A stretch of DNA of 64,000 nt, from NCBI GenBank assembly GCA_036346405.1, contig CM070553.1:71364976-71428975 (forward strand). The letters run 5' to 3'. The notes under the pieces are model-generated. The model saw only the letters and a program-made list of their open reading frames with translations. It was not told where the DNA came from and made no database searches. Positions 1 through 11,365 of this stretch are shown in pieces; position 1 is the first letter of the stretch, and each line of letters begins with the position of its first letter. The position numbers and the translations under genes are program-made. The DNA is from Phyllostachys edulis (Eukaryota; Streptophyta; Magnoliopsida; Poales; Poaceae).

Positions 1-541
1 TAGCACGCAAAATTGCTCAGAACGGTGGCGCAAGTAACTCGGTCCTTAATGACTCAGGCATACTACCACATTCCAAAAACCACACCATCCATCCAATATG
101 CCCAAGTCCAAACAGTTTTCATTTTATTTGTTTACAAATCATACAAGGGGACATAATGGAATGATAGTTTTTGTGTGATCAAGGTTATCGACATAATGTC
201 GACAACCGCCCATTTCTACCGTTATCTAAGCATTGCTAAGCATGACACCGTAAAAGCAATAAAAGAGCATACTTAAATCACCGGGCTCTAATTCACCAGC
301 GATATTAGTAACTTATGGTTTGTGGCAGGGGTAACAATTTAGGGGCAACTATGCAATAGGAATAGCTACCTCTAAACGATAAAATACTTTGACACAAAAG
401 CATGCATACATACAAGTTAAACGAAATATTAGACTTTAAAGTAATGGGACAATGAGGGAAATGATCAAACTGCTTGCCTTTACTGTTGCTGGCCAATTTG
501 TTGCTGAGGATCGCTCACGGAAACAATACACTCGTCGGCAC

Positions 542-754
542 CTAATCGAAAAGACGAAAACAATCGATAAGAACGACGAAAACGACAAAGACAGCACAGC
601 AACCGAACTCCAAACACTCTGAATTTTCTACAGCAGCAAGAGGGTGATTTTTAGGGAATTTAGCAATAAGAACCAATGGATTTGGATTCTCAATGCAAAA
701 GATATGAGCAAAACAATTCTGCTCAGCCCTAAAATACCAAACTGCACTATTCAC
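542..754 (-). other. LTR-internal open frame, G1 copy (not shown to be a gene)
   Basis: A short frame in the sense direction of the LTR. Related frames occur at the same LTR position in G4 (39885-40199) and G5 (44059-44430). They share blocks such as AEQNCFAHIFCI and FPKNHPLAAVENSE. The G1 copy ends early compared with G5. I recognise no domain. It would lie in the transcribed part of the LTR if the candidate TATA box is correct. Confidence 0.3.
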
Positions 755-1279
755 TAATTTAATTATGAGGCAACATTTTCTAGAAAAGAAGTGAAGCTGA
801 AATTTTTACTGCAAGGCCAGCACCTCATGAGATGAATAACACAATTGAGTTCATCCCATTTGGAGCTATGTTGCACTTTCTACAATTTCTCAAAAACAAG
901 AACTTGAACAAAATTATAATGCACAAGTCCTCATTTTTATAACAGCAACAAGCTCAAAACTAATTTTCATAGTAAGTTCATTAATAGAGGAAACCAACAA
1001 AGTTGGATTCACTCAAAAATAATCTCTGAGCATTAGTTATGTATATTACAAGTTAGACATTATTTTGAGTGTATATTTAAAGTGAGTTTTAAAATCTAAT
1101 GGCAAAACTGTGCTCTGGAGCTGAACTCAACTTACAATCATTTTTGGATTAAAGTCAAGTTCAAGACAGAGCTAACACAATTTGAATGATCTCATTTGGA
1201 TTTAGAATGAATTAGTTATGATATTTTGAAGTTCATACCTTTTCAGTTTATAAATAAGAGTTCACTGGAATTGCTAAAA

Positions 1280-2030
1280 CCAAAAGAGAGGGGGAGGACG
1301 TGAACCGTTGATCTAAATCAAACGGCCCAAGATCTCCAGAGGAAGCGCCTGCGCAGGTCCAGAGAACACGGGCCGTTGATCTTGGATCAACGGTCCATGT
1401 CCTCCTGCCACGCCACACGCCTAGGGGAGGTCGTGGCCGCTGATACCGCATCCAACGAACCACAACACAAGAGGAGGACCGGACGGTCCAGATCAAACGA
1501 GGGAGGTCTGGACGGTGAGATCTTTCAAAGGAAGATCTAAACTATCAAGATCTCCCCAAGGAAGATCTACATCGTCAAGACCTCTCGAGGGAGGTCTGGG
1601 CGGTCCAGATTTTCAAGGAGGACCTTAATGGCCTAGATTGTCCCGGGGAGGACCTTAACGGTCAAGACAACAACAAAGAGGTCTGGGCGGTTCAGATCCA
1701 CTTGGGGTGGTCTGAACGGCCAAGATCTAACAAAGGGAGGTCCTAAGCGGCTCAGATTTCCTTTGGGAGGTGCAGGCGGCTAAGATTTACCCGAGGAGGT
1801 CCACAAGGTTAAGAGGACCTCTGGGAGGTCCTACGGTGGAGATCAACACAGGGAGGACCTCAACGGCTAAGATCTCCCACAAGGACGTCCTAGCGGTCAA
1901 GATCGCAAGGAGGGAGGTCTGAGGTTGTCCTACAAAAGACCAGGGGTGGTCTTTGCAAAGAGGACCCCGGGAGGTCCAAGATGGCTAAGATGGCCCCGAG
2001 GAGGTCCCGGCCGTGAGACCTAAGATGGGC
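1280..2030 (-). repeat. GAGGTC direct-repeat array (array 1), G1
   Basis: Degenerate tandem units of about 30-45 bp. Each has a GGAGGTC core followed by a variable part that often ends ACGGTCAAGATC or CGGTCCAGAT. More than 15 cores occur in 750 bp. This copy is longer than the matching arrays of G3 and G5. It lies on the LTR-end side of the candidate TATA box, so it would be transcribed. Confidence 0.8.
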
Positions 2031-2753
2031 GGCACAAGACCTCGCACGCAACACTAAGGATACATTAAAAGCTACAACGATTGGAGGTGATTAGCCAAAA
2101 TGGGGAGGTCTTTGTCTTAACGACAAAAGGCGGTGCCATGGTCGTCCGACAAAATCGAGAGGCTACCAGGCTCGGCGCCGCGATGAGGACCTCACCGGCG
2201 CCATCTAGGACACCAGCGTGTGCGCAATAGTGTTCTTGCACGCCAGACCATTCCCTTGCCGCGGGTGGCCTGAGCGGCGACGAGCGAAGATTGGCGGCAG
2301 ACACACGGCCAAAACACAAACAGCGATAATGAGCTCCGCAATGAACATTCAAGCGTGTGCTAAGCTCATAACAACATACATGCAGTGCCAAGATCTGGGA
2401 CTACCGGAGGGTTACCTAGAGGTCATGGAGGTGCCGAGGAGGTTGGGGGCGTGGAGGACCGGAGTTGGGGAAGAAGGGTTGCTCCACGGCCAACTCCAAG
2501 CTCCAAGCTCCAAGTTCCAAGTTAGGCCTCTCTGAAAATGTCCCAACCAATTTAGTTAGGGCTTTTGGTCACGAGAGGGTAGTGGCTTAGATTGAAGCAA
2601 CGAGACGGAGAGGAAAAGCCACGGGAGCACTGAGCCACCGAGGAGCTCCAAGGGCAACAATGGCGGCCAAGGAGGTCGGGGTGGTTTGAGCTCCACAGAA
2701 TCGAGAGTAATTGGTGAATGGTGGAAAAGAAGCCAAGGAAAACAATGGGGAGG

Positions 2754-2761
2754 TTTTATAG
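2754..2761 (-). promoter_or_regulatory. Candidate LTR TATA box, G1
   Basis: The minus strand reads CTATAAAACCTCCCC, followed by a pyrimidine-rich leader. The same arrangement is conserved in G3 at 25018-25025 and 35483-35490 and, with changes, in G4 at 37991. Promoter function is inferred from motif and conservation only. Confidence 0.45.
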
Positions 2762-3009
2762 CTAGGGCAAAAAGAGGTCCTGGACCACGGGTTAAGCTCA
2801 TGGTGAGCTTAGCCCAAGGGAGGTCCACGGCTTGGGCAGACGTGGAGGTGGCAGGCGAGCGAGCTCACAAATGACTTTTGAGGCTAAAAGCTCGACCGCA
2901 TTAAATGCTGCAGCAAAGAGCCGTTGGAACAAGACAGATCACTTGCCTCCTCCTTTGCCATGGCGTCTGCAGCGCCAGAGCTAGGAGAAGAACAGAGTTG
3001 CCCACCACC

Positions 3010-4060
3010 GTCCGATTAGAAATGAGGGGAGGTCGTGACCCTCGATCTAAATCAAAGCGGTAAGTTTTAAAAGGAGAAGGAGGAGACCACAGCCATTGGA
3101 TCTGGATCGGGAGGTCGTGACCCTCCGATTTCCATAATCTTGAATCTTGCGTGGAAAAAGGGACAGATGTCAAGGCGTTGGATTTCAATCAACGGTGCGG
3201 ACCTCTGTGAGGTCTTAACCGCATACCTAACTTAAGAACAAGAGGGGAGGTCATGGCCTTTGGATTTAAATCAAGGCGCACAACCAAAGGGGAGGTCTTA
3301 GCACCACGCCGTAGCTACAAGAGGTTATGGCCATCAGTTAAGATCAATGGTGATGAGAGGCGAGGAGGTCTCGAGGCGTTGCGCAGAAGGCAAGGGAGGT
3401 CGGGACCTTTGGATTTTTGATCCAGCGGTTACGATCAAAAGAGGGGAGGTCCTGAGCTTGCATAACGCACAGGAGATCATGGCCTTTAGATTTAAATCTA
3501 AGAACTCACGACCTCACGTGCGTGGGGAGGTCTAATGCGCACAAGACAAGGAGGAGGTCGTGGTAGTGGATTTTAAATCAGCGGTGCACAACATGAGATG
3601 GGGGAGGTTGTGAGCGCTGGATATTTTGAGGGAGGTCGGGGCCGTTGGATCGATCCAGCTGGCTCACGACCTCAACAAAGTGGGAGGTTTGCTTAGTTCA
3701 ACAGTGAGGGAGGTCATGGCCATGGATCTTGGATCCAAGGACTACGACCTCAAGTGAGTGCAAAAGGGATCTCGAGTAGTTTGAGCCGGGGAGGTCAGGC
3801 CATGGATCTTTGATCCAAATGGCCAAGACCTCGATGAGGTGGGGAGGTCCTGATGAGTATATTGAGGAGGAGGTCTTTGAGGTTTAACACATGGGGAGGT
3901 CATGACCATGGATCACCGATCCAACGGCAATGACCTCATGAGGTGGGAGATCTTTGCGGTGTTGACGCAGGAGGAGAGGTCGTGGTGTTCGATGTTAATC
4001 CAACAGCTACGACTGATCAAATGGAGAGGAGGTCTGACGAGCCAGGGGGAAAAGGTTGGG
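3010..4060 (-). repeat. Palindromic GAGGTC...GACCTC array (array 2), degenerate, G1
   Basis: Repeated units carry GAGGTC, then TGGATNNNNATCCAA, then usually GACCTC, spaced about 80 bp apart. Clear examples are near 3719-3752 (TGGATCTTGGATCCAA centre) and 3897-3938. Several units have lost one arm. It lies on the LTR-start side of the candidate TATA box, within U3. Confidence 0.75.
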
Positions 4061-4582
4061 CTGGACCAGCTTTGGGAAAGAGGCTAGCCCAAGGAACAGT
4101 GTAGGCTTTTAAGTTTAGTTTTTAACAGCTGAAACTTAGCAGAATTATTTGAGATAGCAAATGAACTCCAAAATTCATGAAATTTTAACTGGAGCTTGCT
4201 GACAATGAGATTAACCTTACATAAAATTTCCAGAGGTTATTATGCAATGCATTTTTCTCAGGAAATTCGTGAAGGTTGTTTAAAGGATTGTTTTACCTCC
4301 AAAATTTATCAAACAAGTTTTACAACTTGTGATATTTTTCAGAGGGGTCCCACATTAGTTTTAGGACCAAGGAAAATATTTCCAAATGTTTGGCACAAGA
4401 TTTAAGATAAGCGGAGGATGAGTTTGACTTTTGGTCAACGGAGCTTTGTGTTTTGGATAACACAACTCTTGGACAAGAATTACATGAGAGAATAGGGGTT
4501 TTCAAGATGTGGGAAAAAGTTTTAATTTCTACACATATAATTATACTTGAACAAACCCTAATTATACATTTGGGATGTTACA

Positions 4583-4597
4583 AAATCTCCCCTTACG
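4583..4597 (-). other. Polypurine tract of G1
   Basis: The minus strand reads GTAAGGGGAGATTT immediately before the LTR start TGTAACATCCC. This is the normal plus-strand primer position. G3 has the same tract at 26732-26746 and G5 a variant at 51076-51090. Confidence 0.85.
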
Positions 4598-4599
4598 TA

Positions 4600-5054
4600 A
4601 ATCTCGTCCGAGATTTGGTTGACGAGGGAAGAAAGAGGGCACCCGTGATGCGCATGACGATTTTCCCGCTTCCAAGTAGCTTCATCCACAGAATGATTTG
4701 GCCATTGAACTTTTAGGATCTTGAGGACACGATTCCTTGATCTTCGTTTAGCTTCTTCAAAGATACAAACCTTCCTTTAAGACTCTTATCCATTTATAAT
4801 ATTTTTGTTGTACTTTGGGACCTAATTCTCGAACTATGTTCACCCAACCAACACTTTATTTAGTTACATATTGCTCCCTCGCTCCTTGACGAGCCGGATC
4901 TTATTGATTTGTTTTATTGCATTGTTTCTCGTTAAGTCACGATTCTGACCTAACTTCTTGCACAACAAGAGTTTCCAACGAGCTTCCTCTCTTTGGAACA
5001 CGGAGGCACTTCTTTGAACGGGGACGCATGGACACATCATGTATCCCTTCAAGT
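4600..5054 (-). pseudogene. G1 integrase tail and chromodomain remnant
   Basis: The C-terminal end of a chromovirus polyprotein. Read on the minus strand from 5054, it begins with sequence matching the G3/G5 linker after integrase (…KKCLRV-like, here RSASVFQREEARWKLL). A divergent AT-rich stretch follows, then a recognisable chromodomain core with ILKVQWPNHSVDEATWKREN near 4680-4740. Several frameshifts and stops separate these pieces, so it is not functional. Chromodomains in this family are thought to steer integration toward heterochromatin. The gene is cut at 5054 by copia C1, and the upstream part is not found on the other side of C1. Confidence 0.75.
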
Positions 5055-5220
5055 TGAGAGACCATGTGGTCGTGTCCCCATGAGAGTGATGAGTAATTGA
5101 CAAAGGTTTTAGGTCAGTCGAGTTTGGTTTGTGTGGTCGGACCATGTCGCTCTGCGAGGTTCACGCGTGCGTGAAGTCAATCGTATGTCGCCAGATAATC
5201 GAACGACCGGCGTGTTATGA

Positions 5221-5400
5221 GCGGTACGACCGCAGGGCGGTTGTACCGATTGGTAAATGGCGGTTGAAGAATTCCAGAGAAGTTGTTTTTTCGAGTTCTG
5301 GTCTTCATTGGAAATCGGAACGACCGCAGGTATTGGAGCGGTACGACCGGAGTGCGGTTGATCCGCTGGTAACATGGCGGTTGTACCGATTGTATTGTGA
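5221..5400 (+). repeat. GGTACGACCG/GGTTGTACCG inverted motifs in C1 U3
   Basis: At 5221-5248 the arms GCGGTACGACCGC and GCGGTTGTACCG can pair around a 3-nt loop (AGG). A second, weaker pair follows at 5337-5370, and another GGTTGTACCG lies at 5379-5388. The 3' LTR keeps the same layout at about 14680-14850 with base losses. Confidence 0.6.
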
Positions 5401-5785
5401 GGTTCGGCCATTTTGGTGATTTGAGTTTTGGGATAGGTCATATCCAGTGTGTTCATGCATATGTGTTGCATATTGCATGTTTGAGCTAACGCGGGTCAAG
5501 TTGTGAAGAACTTGTTCCCGGCTTCGTGTTTCTTGTCTCGTGGTCGCAGGACGCCGAGCGGAGTCGTGGCGAGACACGGTGGATCGGACTAGGCGCAGTG
5601 GCGCCGAGGTCGAACGGTCGATGTGTCAAGACGACGTGGACTCGAGGTGGTTGCGAGGCGGCGAGACAAGGAGCGCGAAGCTTCGGAAGGTGCGTATAGG
5701 CGAATCGAAATTCGCAAGGTCGCACAAGCGGGGCGGGCTCCGTTGGACTTAGCGGGCGAACGGGAGGAGACCCGTTAGCCAAGGC

Positions 5786-5793
5786 TATATAAA
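5786..5793 (+). promoter_or_regulatory. C1 LTR TATA box
   Basis: TATATAAA in the context GGCTATATAAAGGATTGG, conserved at 15243-15250 in the 3' LTR. It is followed about 30 bp later by a plausible transcription start and a leader. The copia C2 LTR has an equivalent TATAAATA at 19924. Confidence 0.7.
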
Positions 5794-6503
5794 GGATTGG
5801 AGGGCTGCATGCCCTCTTGAGCACTTGAAAAGGAATTAGGGTTTGCTAGAGTCAAAAGAGTCTTTAGTGGTTGTTTCTGCTTTTAGGCTTTAGTGGTTGA
5901 GGTTGTTGGTTGAGGCTCCTTGGTGCCCCTTCTTGGTTGTCCCCCTCAAGCTCTCCAATGTGAGTTCTTGGCTTAGTGAGAGGGAGAGGATGGATTGATG
6001 AACTTGTAATCATTCCTCTTGTTCTAATGTCCATGCGTATGGGGATGTATCTCTTTGTATTTCGCTTTTGATTCAATGAATGGAAATCAAGTTTTCTTCT
6101 AACTCGTGTTCTGCTTCTTCGTGACTCCCATTTGTGATTTTTGGGGCTTTCTTCAATTCGGGTTGTTTTTGCTTGGTTCTTCCTCTTGATCTTGCTTGCT
6201 GGGACATGTGGGAACCTATCTAAGGTCATCTAGATCATCATCCACCCACGAGCAAGTCGTTAGATCAAGTTTTGTTTTTGTTGTCTCTTTTGAACCCACC
6301 TTCCGTTCAAATGCAAAAGGATAGGAACCTTGGCATGGATCTACTCAATCGTTTCTTGAATAGGTTCCTAACATCCTTAGGAAGGTGTGTTCCAAATTTG
6401 GTCAAGTTTGGCCGCCAGAGATCAAAAGTTTGATGATTTTCGCTTTTGAAACCCGAGCGGATTTTGCCTGCTCCAGACAATCGGATGAACCGGCTTAACA
6501 TCT

Positions 6504-6596
6504 GCGGTTGTACCGATCATGCGGTAGAACCGCCGCTTGTTCTATGGTTGTAGCCGATTATGTACAACCGCCATTTGCCCGTGGTTGTACCGATTG
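6504..6596 (+). repeat. GGTTGTACCG motif cluster in C1 U5
   Basis: Three units: GCGGTTGTACCG facing GCGGTAGAACCGC (6504-6533), GGTTGTAGCCG facing TGTACAACCG (6546-6570), and a single GGTTGTACCG (6583-6592). The first two are imperfect palindromes. The 3' LTR copy is at about 15953-16042. C2 has a related cluster at 20513-20584. Confidence 0.65.
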
Positions 6597-6800
6597 TCCC
6601 GATTTGTTCGGCTCTTCCTCGCTTTTTGTTTGTCGAGCTTTGGGGGTGAGGTGGATTCAACATAAGACTTCCTCTCGGCTTAATCATTGATCTTCATAGC
6701 TCTCATAGCTATTGGAGTGATTTATAAGTTGAATCCATTCTTTGCGAAAAAGATTCGGTGCTCCTATTCACCCCCTCTAGTCGCCTTTCCGTCCTTCAAT

Positions 6801-6812
6801 TGGTATCGAGCC
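6801..6812 (+). other. C1 primer-binding site (initiator tRNA-Met)
   Basis: TGGTATCGAGCC lies two bases after the 5' LTR end. It is close to the usual plant TGGTATCAGAGC complementary to the 3' end of initiator tRNA-Met. C2 and G3 share the same TGGTATCGAGCC variant. Confidence 0.9.
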
Positions 6813-6858
6813 GGTTAGCTCTTTTCAATAGATCTTAACCGTCTCAAGAGCCGTGGCG

Positions 6859-8480
6859 ATGGACAAGTACTCGACCAAGCGCACTGTTTTCGATGGCATC
6901 GACACCCTTCCGAAGAGCCGAATGGAGACATACATCCAGCCCGGGGTATGCCATCCGCGAAAGGTCAAGGTTCGATTCATTGTTCTCGCCGATGAGAACA
7001 TCAATGCCGGAACATGGTTGATGTTGAGGCGAATGCAAAGGCAAGGAACATCATCATCCGTGGTTTGAGTCGAGTGAGTTTGACGCATATCTCACCTCGT
7101 CGTCCGCCTTTATATCTGGGTGACCTCGACGATACCATGAGGGCACCACCCAGATCAAGACGGTTCGACAGACCGGTTCAAACGAGAATACAACAAATTT
7201 GAGATGCTTGTTTGGTGAGTCCCTAGATGAGTGCTTCAGACGCTTTCACAAGATCTTGAGCAACCTCCGAGCGGTCGGTCTCACATACCCGACTCGGACA
7301 ATGCTCGCCGATGCTCACGGACTCGATCTGCGTGTTTGGGAGATGAAAGTGACCACCATCAAAGACACGACAGACCTCTCGACCTTGACTCTTGATGCGC
7401 TGACTCACGCCTCAAGACTCACGAGATTGACGTTGTCTCGTCGGTCGAAGTCACAATCGATGGCCTTAGTCACCAATCCCGCTTTCTTCCGAGTTTCTTC
7501 TTCTTCTTGCAATTTCTCCTTGTCGCTCTCGTGACATAACCGATGATCGCTAGAGCAACTTATGGATGAGCAGCTTTGCCCTCCTTGCTCAAGATTCTCC
7601 CACGCTTACAAAGGAGGAGGGACAGAAGAGAGGAGGACCCGTGATTTGCTTCGAGTGTGGTGGCCCCAACCACATCCGAGCAAACCGCCCTAAGCCGAGA
7701 AGGGCAAGAACGACTACGGCGGTTCGGGCAAGAACGACTACACCGACAAGAACTGCAACAAGAAGCCTCCACTCAGACGCCCAAAGAAGAAGAAGTTCCG
7801 CAACTTTGGCAAAGCCAAGAAGCTCTTCCACAAGGTCCTCACCGCTTTCGACGACCTCGACCTCAGCGAGGTGGAGGGATGGAGCGACGATGACGGACGG
7901 GTGACCAAGAGCCCAAGGATGGCGGCGACGACTTCTCCCAAGATGTGCTTCATGGCCCTCGAGGGCGAACTCAAATGACAATGAGCTGTACTCCGACTTC
8001 GGACGAGGTAGATCCCACCTCTGAACAGCTCAATCATGCTTTTCTTAAGCTAGGAGGTTTTCATGCTAAAGCTAAGGCTAGGTGTGCCGAAGTTAGAGAA
8101 GGAAATAGATAGACTGTCACTAGAGATTATTGCTCTTACATCCGCCTCCTTCTAGTGATGATTGTGATACATGCTCGCTTTGTCAAGTTGATATGGAGAA
8201 GTTAAGGACCTCACATGATAGTGTGTCCTCCAAACTTGATAGTGTTAAGGTGGAGAATGTTAGTCTACTTGCTGAGTTAGAGTTGAGTAGGATGGTCATA
8301 CCCTACTTATTACCGATGAGACTACTTCTCCCACCTCATGTGAGGGTAAGGACATTGTCGCTAGAGGATCTTATGCCATGCTCCTTGATCCGCCTCGAGT
8401 CTTGTGAAAATTGCAATAACTTGAAGATGAACTTAAAACGGCAGATCATAAAATTGTCAACTACAAGCTTCTTTACTTGA
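6859..8480 (+). pseudogene. C1 gag, broken
   Basis: Starts MDKYSTKR with a phenylalanine-aspartate-glycine (FDG) motif, the usual opening of copia Gag; C2 gag opens the same way at 20846. The capsid-type (UBN2) region continues to about 7500 in several frames, for example MALVTNP near 7459. A zinc knuckle lies at 7647-7688 as CFECGGPNHIRANR, where the fourth ligand is arginine and not cysteine. A lysine-rich stretch and an acidic stretch (FDDLDLSEVEG) follow. At 8160-8280 a leucine/serine-rich segment (MEKLRTSHDSVSSKLDSV) looks like coiled coil. Many frameshifts and stops occur. Gag would form the particle and bind element RNA. Confidence 0.75.
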
Positions 8481-9719
8481 GCCAATTGTTTCATGCTTGA
8501 ACTGTCCTAAGTTAATCTGCTGAACTTGAGGTCGTCTCCAAACAGCCAAGATATGATTGATCATGAAAGGAAGTTGGCTCGGTTTGCTTCTAAGGACCTC
8601 GTTAGCTCACCATGCATTAAGTGTAACAAACTAAAATCGACTTGATTGCTTTGGATGAGAAATGTGAAGCTAACTAAGGATCTTCTAGAGAAGCCACATT
8701 GTGCTTGCAATATGATTGTGGAGAAGGGGAGAAGCCCTGTGGTAAGGATGAGACGCTTAGCAACGTGAACCAACCGGCTAGCAAGAGGATCTGTCCCTTC
8801 AGAGTCGGTGTGCGTGCACAAGCCATTCTTCCCTCTCGCCGGTTCTTCTTTTGCTCCTTACCTTCTGCTTCTTTTCTTCCCCTGCTCTTCTTGCACCTCT
8901 CTTTCGGGAGTGTCAAGACTTTATGAACACTCTCGAGAGATTTGTAGGAGGCAAGAAGAAGCTCAATCTTATTCTAGACCAATCTAAGATTTGCAGATTT
9001 AATCGTGGTCTAGGATATGACTTCTTTGAGGACATGAGGAAGCATCCACCGCCGTGCTCGCACTCCATAGCACTGTGTGTGATCGAGATCGAGCCCAGAC
9101 CGAGAAAGTCCATTTCAAGTCGGCGGCTATGTCCAGGGATTTCGACAAGAAGGTAATTTCACATGTCGCTTCTACCTCTCGAAAGGTGAAGTATCACCGC
9201 ACCTTCGCCGAAGGATGGACACACATCGATCGATGCTTCAGCGCCCAAGATCGCGTAGAGACCATGTTGAGTCTCTTAGGCGCATTCGTGGTCGGCCCTG
9301 CACCTTGAGTGCACCTAAGACCAACACGAGGTCTAGGCTTGTTTCTTCGATGGGTTTGTGCAAAGATCGAGGACTTGGTTTTCCGAAGTTTTCGGTTTTC
9401 GCCCTCATGTCGCTTTCGACCGTGACTTCCGCCGCCCCGAGGGTAGATCTCGCTTTCCCCATCGAGATAGCTACCCATGGCGTGTTCAAGATGTTGTGTG
9501 TTCGACTCGCTCCTTCAGAAAGGGCCGAACCCAAAGAACAACCTTCGGTCTACTCTTAGACCTTCGCTTTGAGTTACAGAGAGCGAGGGTAGATAGAGGT
9601 CATCGCTTGACTACTTCATCTGCCGACGTGTTATTCAAGATTGGGTGCCAAAATCATTGTTGATTTATCCCAAGATCGAGACTTTACTCTCTGTTGACTC
9701 AGTTCGCCGGTAGGGAAGG
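8481..9719 (+). pseudogene. C1 gag-pol linker, unrecognised and broken
   Basis: The segment between the Gag coiled coil and the protease motif. Open pieces occur at 8699-8926, 8851-9156, 9054-9308 and 9215-9559 in different frames, none with a domain I can name. SIRE-type elements often have a long Gag tail here, so this is probably degenerate Gag C-terminus. Low confidence in detail. Confidence 0.4.
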
Positions 9720-10240
9720 AGAAGGTTTGGCTTGTAGACTCGGTTGTTCTCGCTATATGACCGAGACTCCGTTGGTTCTCCTCCCTAGCCCGCGCTCCGT
9801 GATGAGACGATCACCTTCGAGACGCTTCGTCGGGCGCGTCATCGCCAAAGGTACTTGTCGCGATTAATGCTTTTTTATTCTTAAGGATGTTGCCTTGGTT
9901 AGTAAGTCGCAGACAATTTGCTTTCCGCTTTCACCACTTACGATGACGGTTTCGAGGTGAGCTTCAAGAAAACGCTTGCAAAATTCTTGATTCTTCTAGT
10001 AGTCCGGTTTATGGATTTCTCGTTATGGGAGGATCTTTCGTCTGATTTCTCTGAGTCTTCCGCGATCCTCTCGGTGTTTAGTTGCTTCGAGTCCCGCGAT
10101 CTCTCTTTCGCATAGGAGACTTGGTCATATTGATTTGACCATTTGACCCGAAAGTTAGCGTACCATGATCTCATTCGTGGTCCGCCAAACTCAAGATGGT
10201 CAAAGATCTTGTTTGCACTCCATGCCTAAGACGCAAGAAG
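9720..10240 (+). pseudogene. C1 protease active site and GAG-pre-integrase zinc region, broken
   Basis: At 9725-9760 the frame reads VWLVDS, and the next bases fit the copia DSGCS-type aspartic protease signature if one base is missing after GACTCG. At about 10110-10235 frames with an LTRKLAYHDLIRG-like stretch resemble the zinc-binding region before copia integrase. Stops and frameshifts separate these parts. The protease would cleave the polyprotein. Confidence 0.55.
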
Positions 10241-10960
10241 ATGGTTGCCGCTCATCCTCCCACACAAGCATTATGACCGATGACCAGACACCGCTCCACA
10301 TGGACACAGCTTGGACCAAATGAAAGTCAACAAGCAGGAGGGAAGTGGTATGTTCTTGTTGTGGTCGATGACTTCTCGAGGTACTCTTGGTGTTTTTCTT
10401 AGCCTCAAGGACGAGACATTTACACATTTCCGAGGTCTTTTTAGTAGGTCGTCTGCTGAGCTCCCGGTGCCTTACGAGCGATCCGCAAAGGACAATGGCA
10501 CGGAGTTCAAGAATTCCTACTTTGAGAGTTTCTCATGGTGAGACAGTGTAGAGCACCGCTTCTCTTCTCCATACGCCCCTCAAAGAAATGGCGCTAGGAG
10601 AGGAAGAACCGTACCTTGGTCGAGATGGCGGGGACGATGCTTGATGAGTACTCTACACCGAGGAAGTTTTGGGTGAGGCCATTGCATCAAGTGCCATGTT
10701 TCAATCGAAGTTTTTCTTCTGCACTCTTACACCACTTCTTATGAGTCGAGATACTGCGAAAGCCCAGCGTCTCTCATTTTCGTGTGTTTGGTTGCAAGTG
10801 CTTTATCTTGAAGTCCGGGAACCTAGATAAGTTCGAGTCACGCTCTGTGATCGTATCTTTCTAGGCTACTCGACTTCTTCGCGGGCTTATAGGGTCTGAA
10901 TCTGCGAGTCTAGCAAAATGGTAGAGACTCGCGAGGTGACTTTGACGAGGCCACCAGGGA
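10241..10960 (+). pseudogene. C1 integrase core, broken
   Basis: Copia integrase core in pieces. The best piece is the open frame 10311-10541, which ends near DNGTEFKNSYFESF; its aspartate is the second residue of the D,D35E triad. The upstream part (HMDTAWT-like, near 10298) fits the start of the core domain in another frame. At 10576-10700 fragments resemble the usual integrase C-terminal half. At least four frameshifts are apparent. Integrase before RT is what places this element in Ty1/copia. Confidence 0.7.
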
Positions 10961-11365
10961 CTAGGCCAGATATCTCGTGTTCTTTAGAGCAATCCGAGAC
11001 CATCTTTGTGGATGATGAGGACGATGGAGATGACGGTTGTCTACCCGATCCTGCCTCTCATCCACTCCTTGAGGTGCCGCCTTCCACCGCACCTCGAGGT
11101 GATCACCCTGCCTTCGCTTCCTCCGAGCTAGTGGCCTGCTCCTACCTCGTCACCATGAGGTAGAGGCCACTTCTTCATCTCTCCCAGACCTCCTAGACAC
11201 ATCCAGAAAGTTCATCCTTCAGAGCAGATCATTGGAGATCTTTTCGAGCGTGTTACCCGCTCAAAATCTGGCTTATCTCAATTCTATCTCCATTCTGCCT
11301 TCATTGCCTCTTTTGAGCCCAAAGATGTTTCTCATGCTTTATCTGATGAGTCATGGGTCAATGCC

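Larger units (their letters stand above)
1..4582 (-). repeat. G1 3' LTR (left end off the window)
   Basis: This aligns along its length with the G3 LTRs (21464-26731 and 31918-37167) and, reverse-complemented, with the G5 LTR (40588-45905). It ends in GGGATGTTACA, the complement of the TGTAACATCCC LTR start seen in G4 and G5, and a polypurine tract follows directly. About 1.1 kb of the LTR end lies to the left of the window. Besides the two repeat arrays it holds AT-rich LTR sequence at 1-1270 and 4080-4582 and a GC-rich middle at 2030-3000. Confidence 0.9.
5055..6798 (+). repeat. C1 5' LTR
   Basis: 1744 bp starting TGAGAGACCATGTGG and ending GTCCTTCA. It matches the 3' LTR at 14517-16247 over its whole length. 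It contains a TATA box at 5786, a gene-like AT-rich leader with AGGGTTTG near 5838, and repeated GGTTGTACCG motifs near both ends. The two LTRs differ by many one-base indels and some substitutions. Confidence 0.93.

Noticed and set aside
5109..5824. Several 90-120 codon frames on both strands in the C1 LTR
   Set aside because: They overlap each other in GC-rich LTR sequence, are not kept in the 3' LTR copy, and match no family.
7589..7981. 130-codon minus-strand frame over C1 gag
   Set aside because: It is antisense to the recognised zinc knuckle and basic region of C1 gag. Composition explains the lack of stops.
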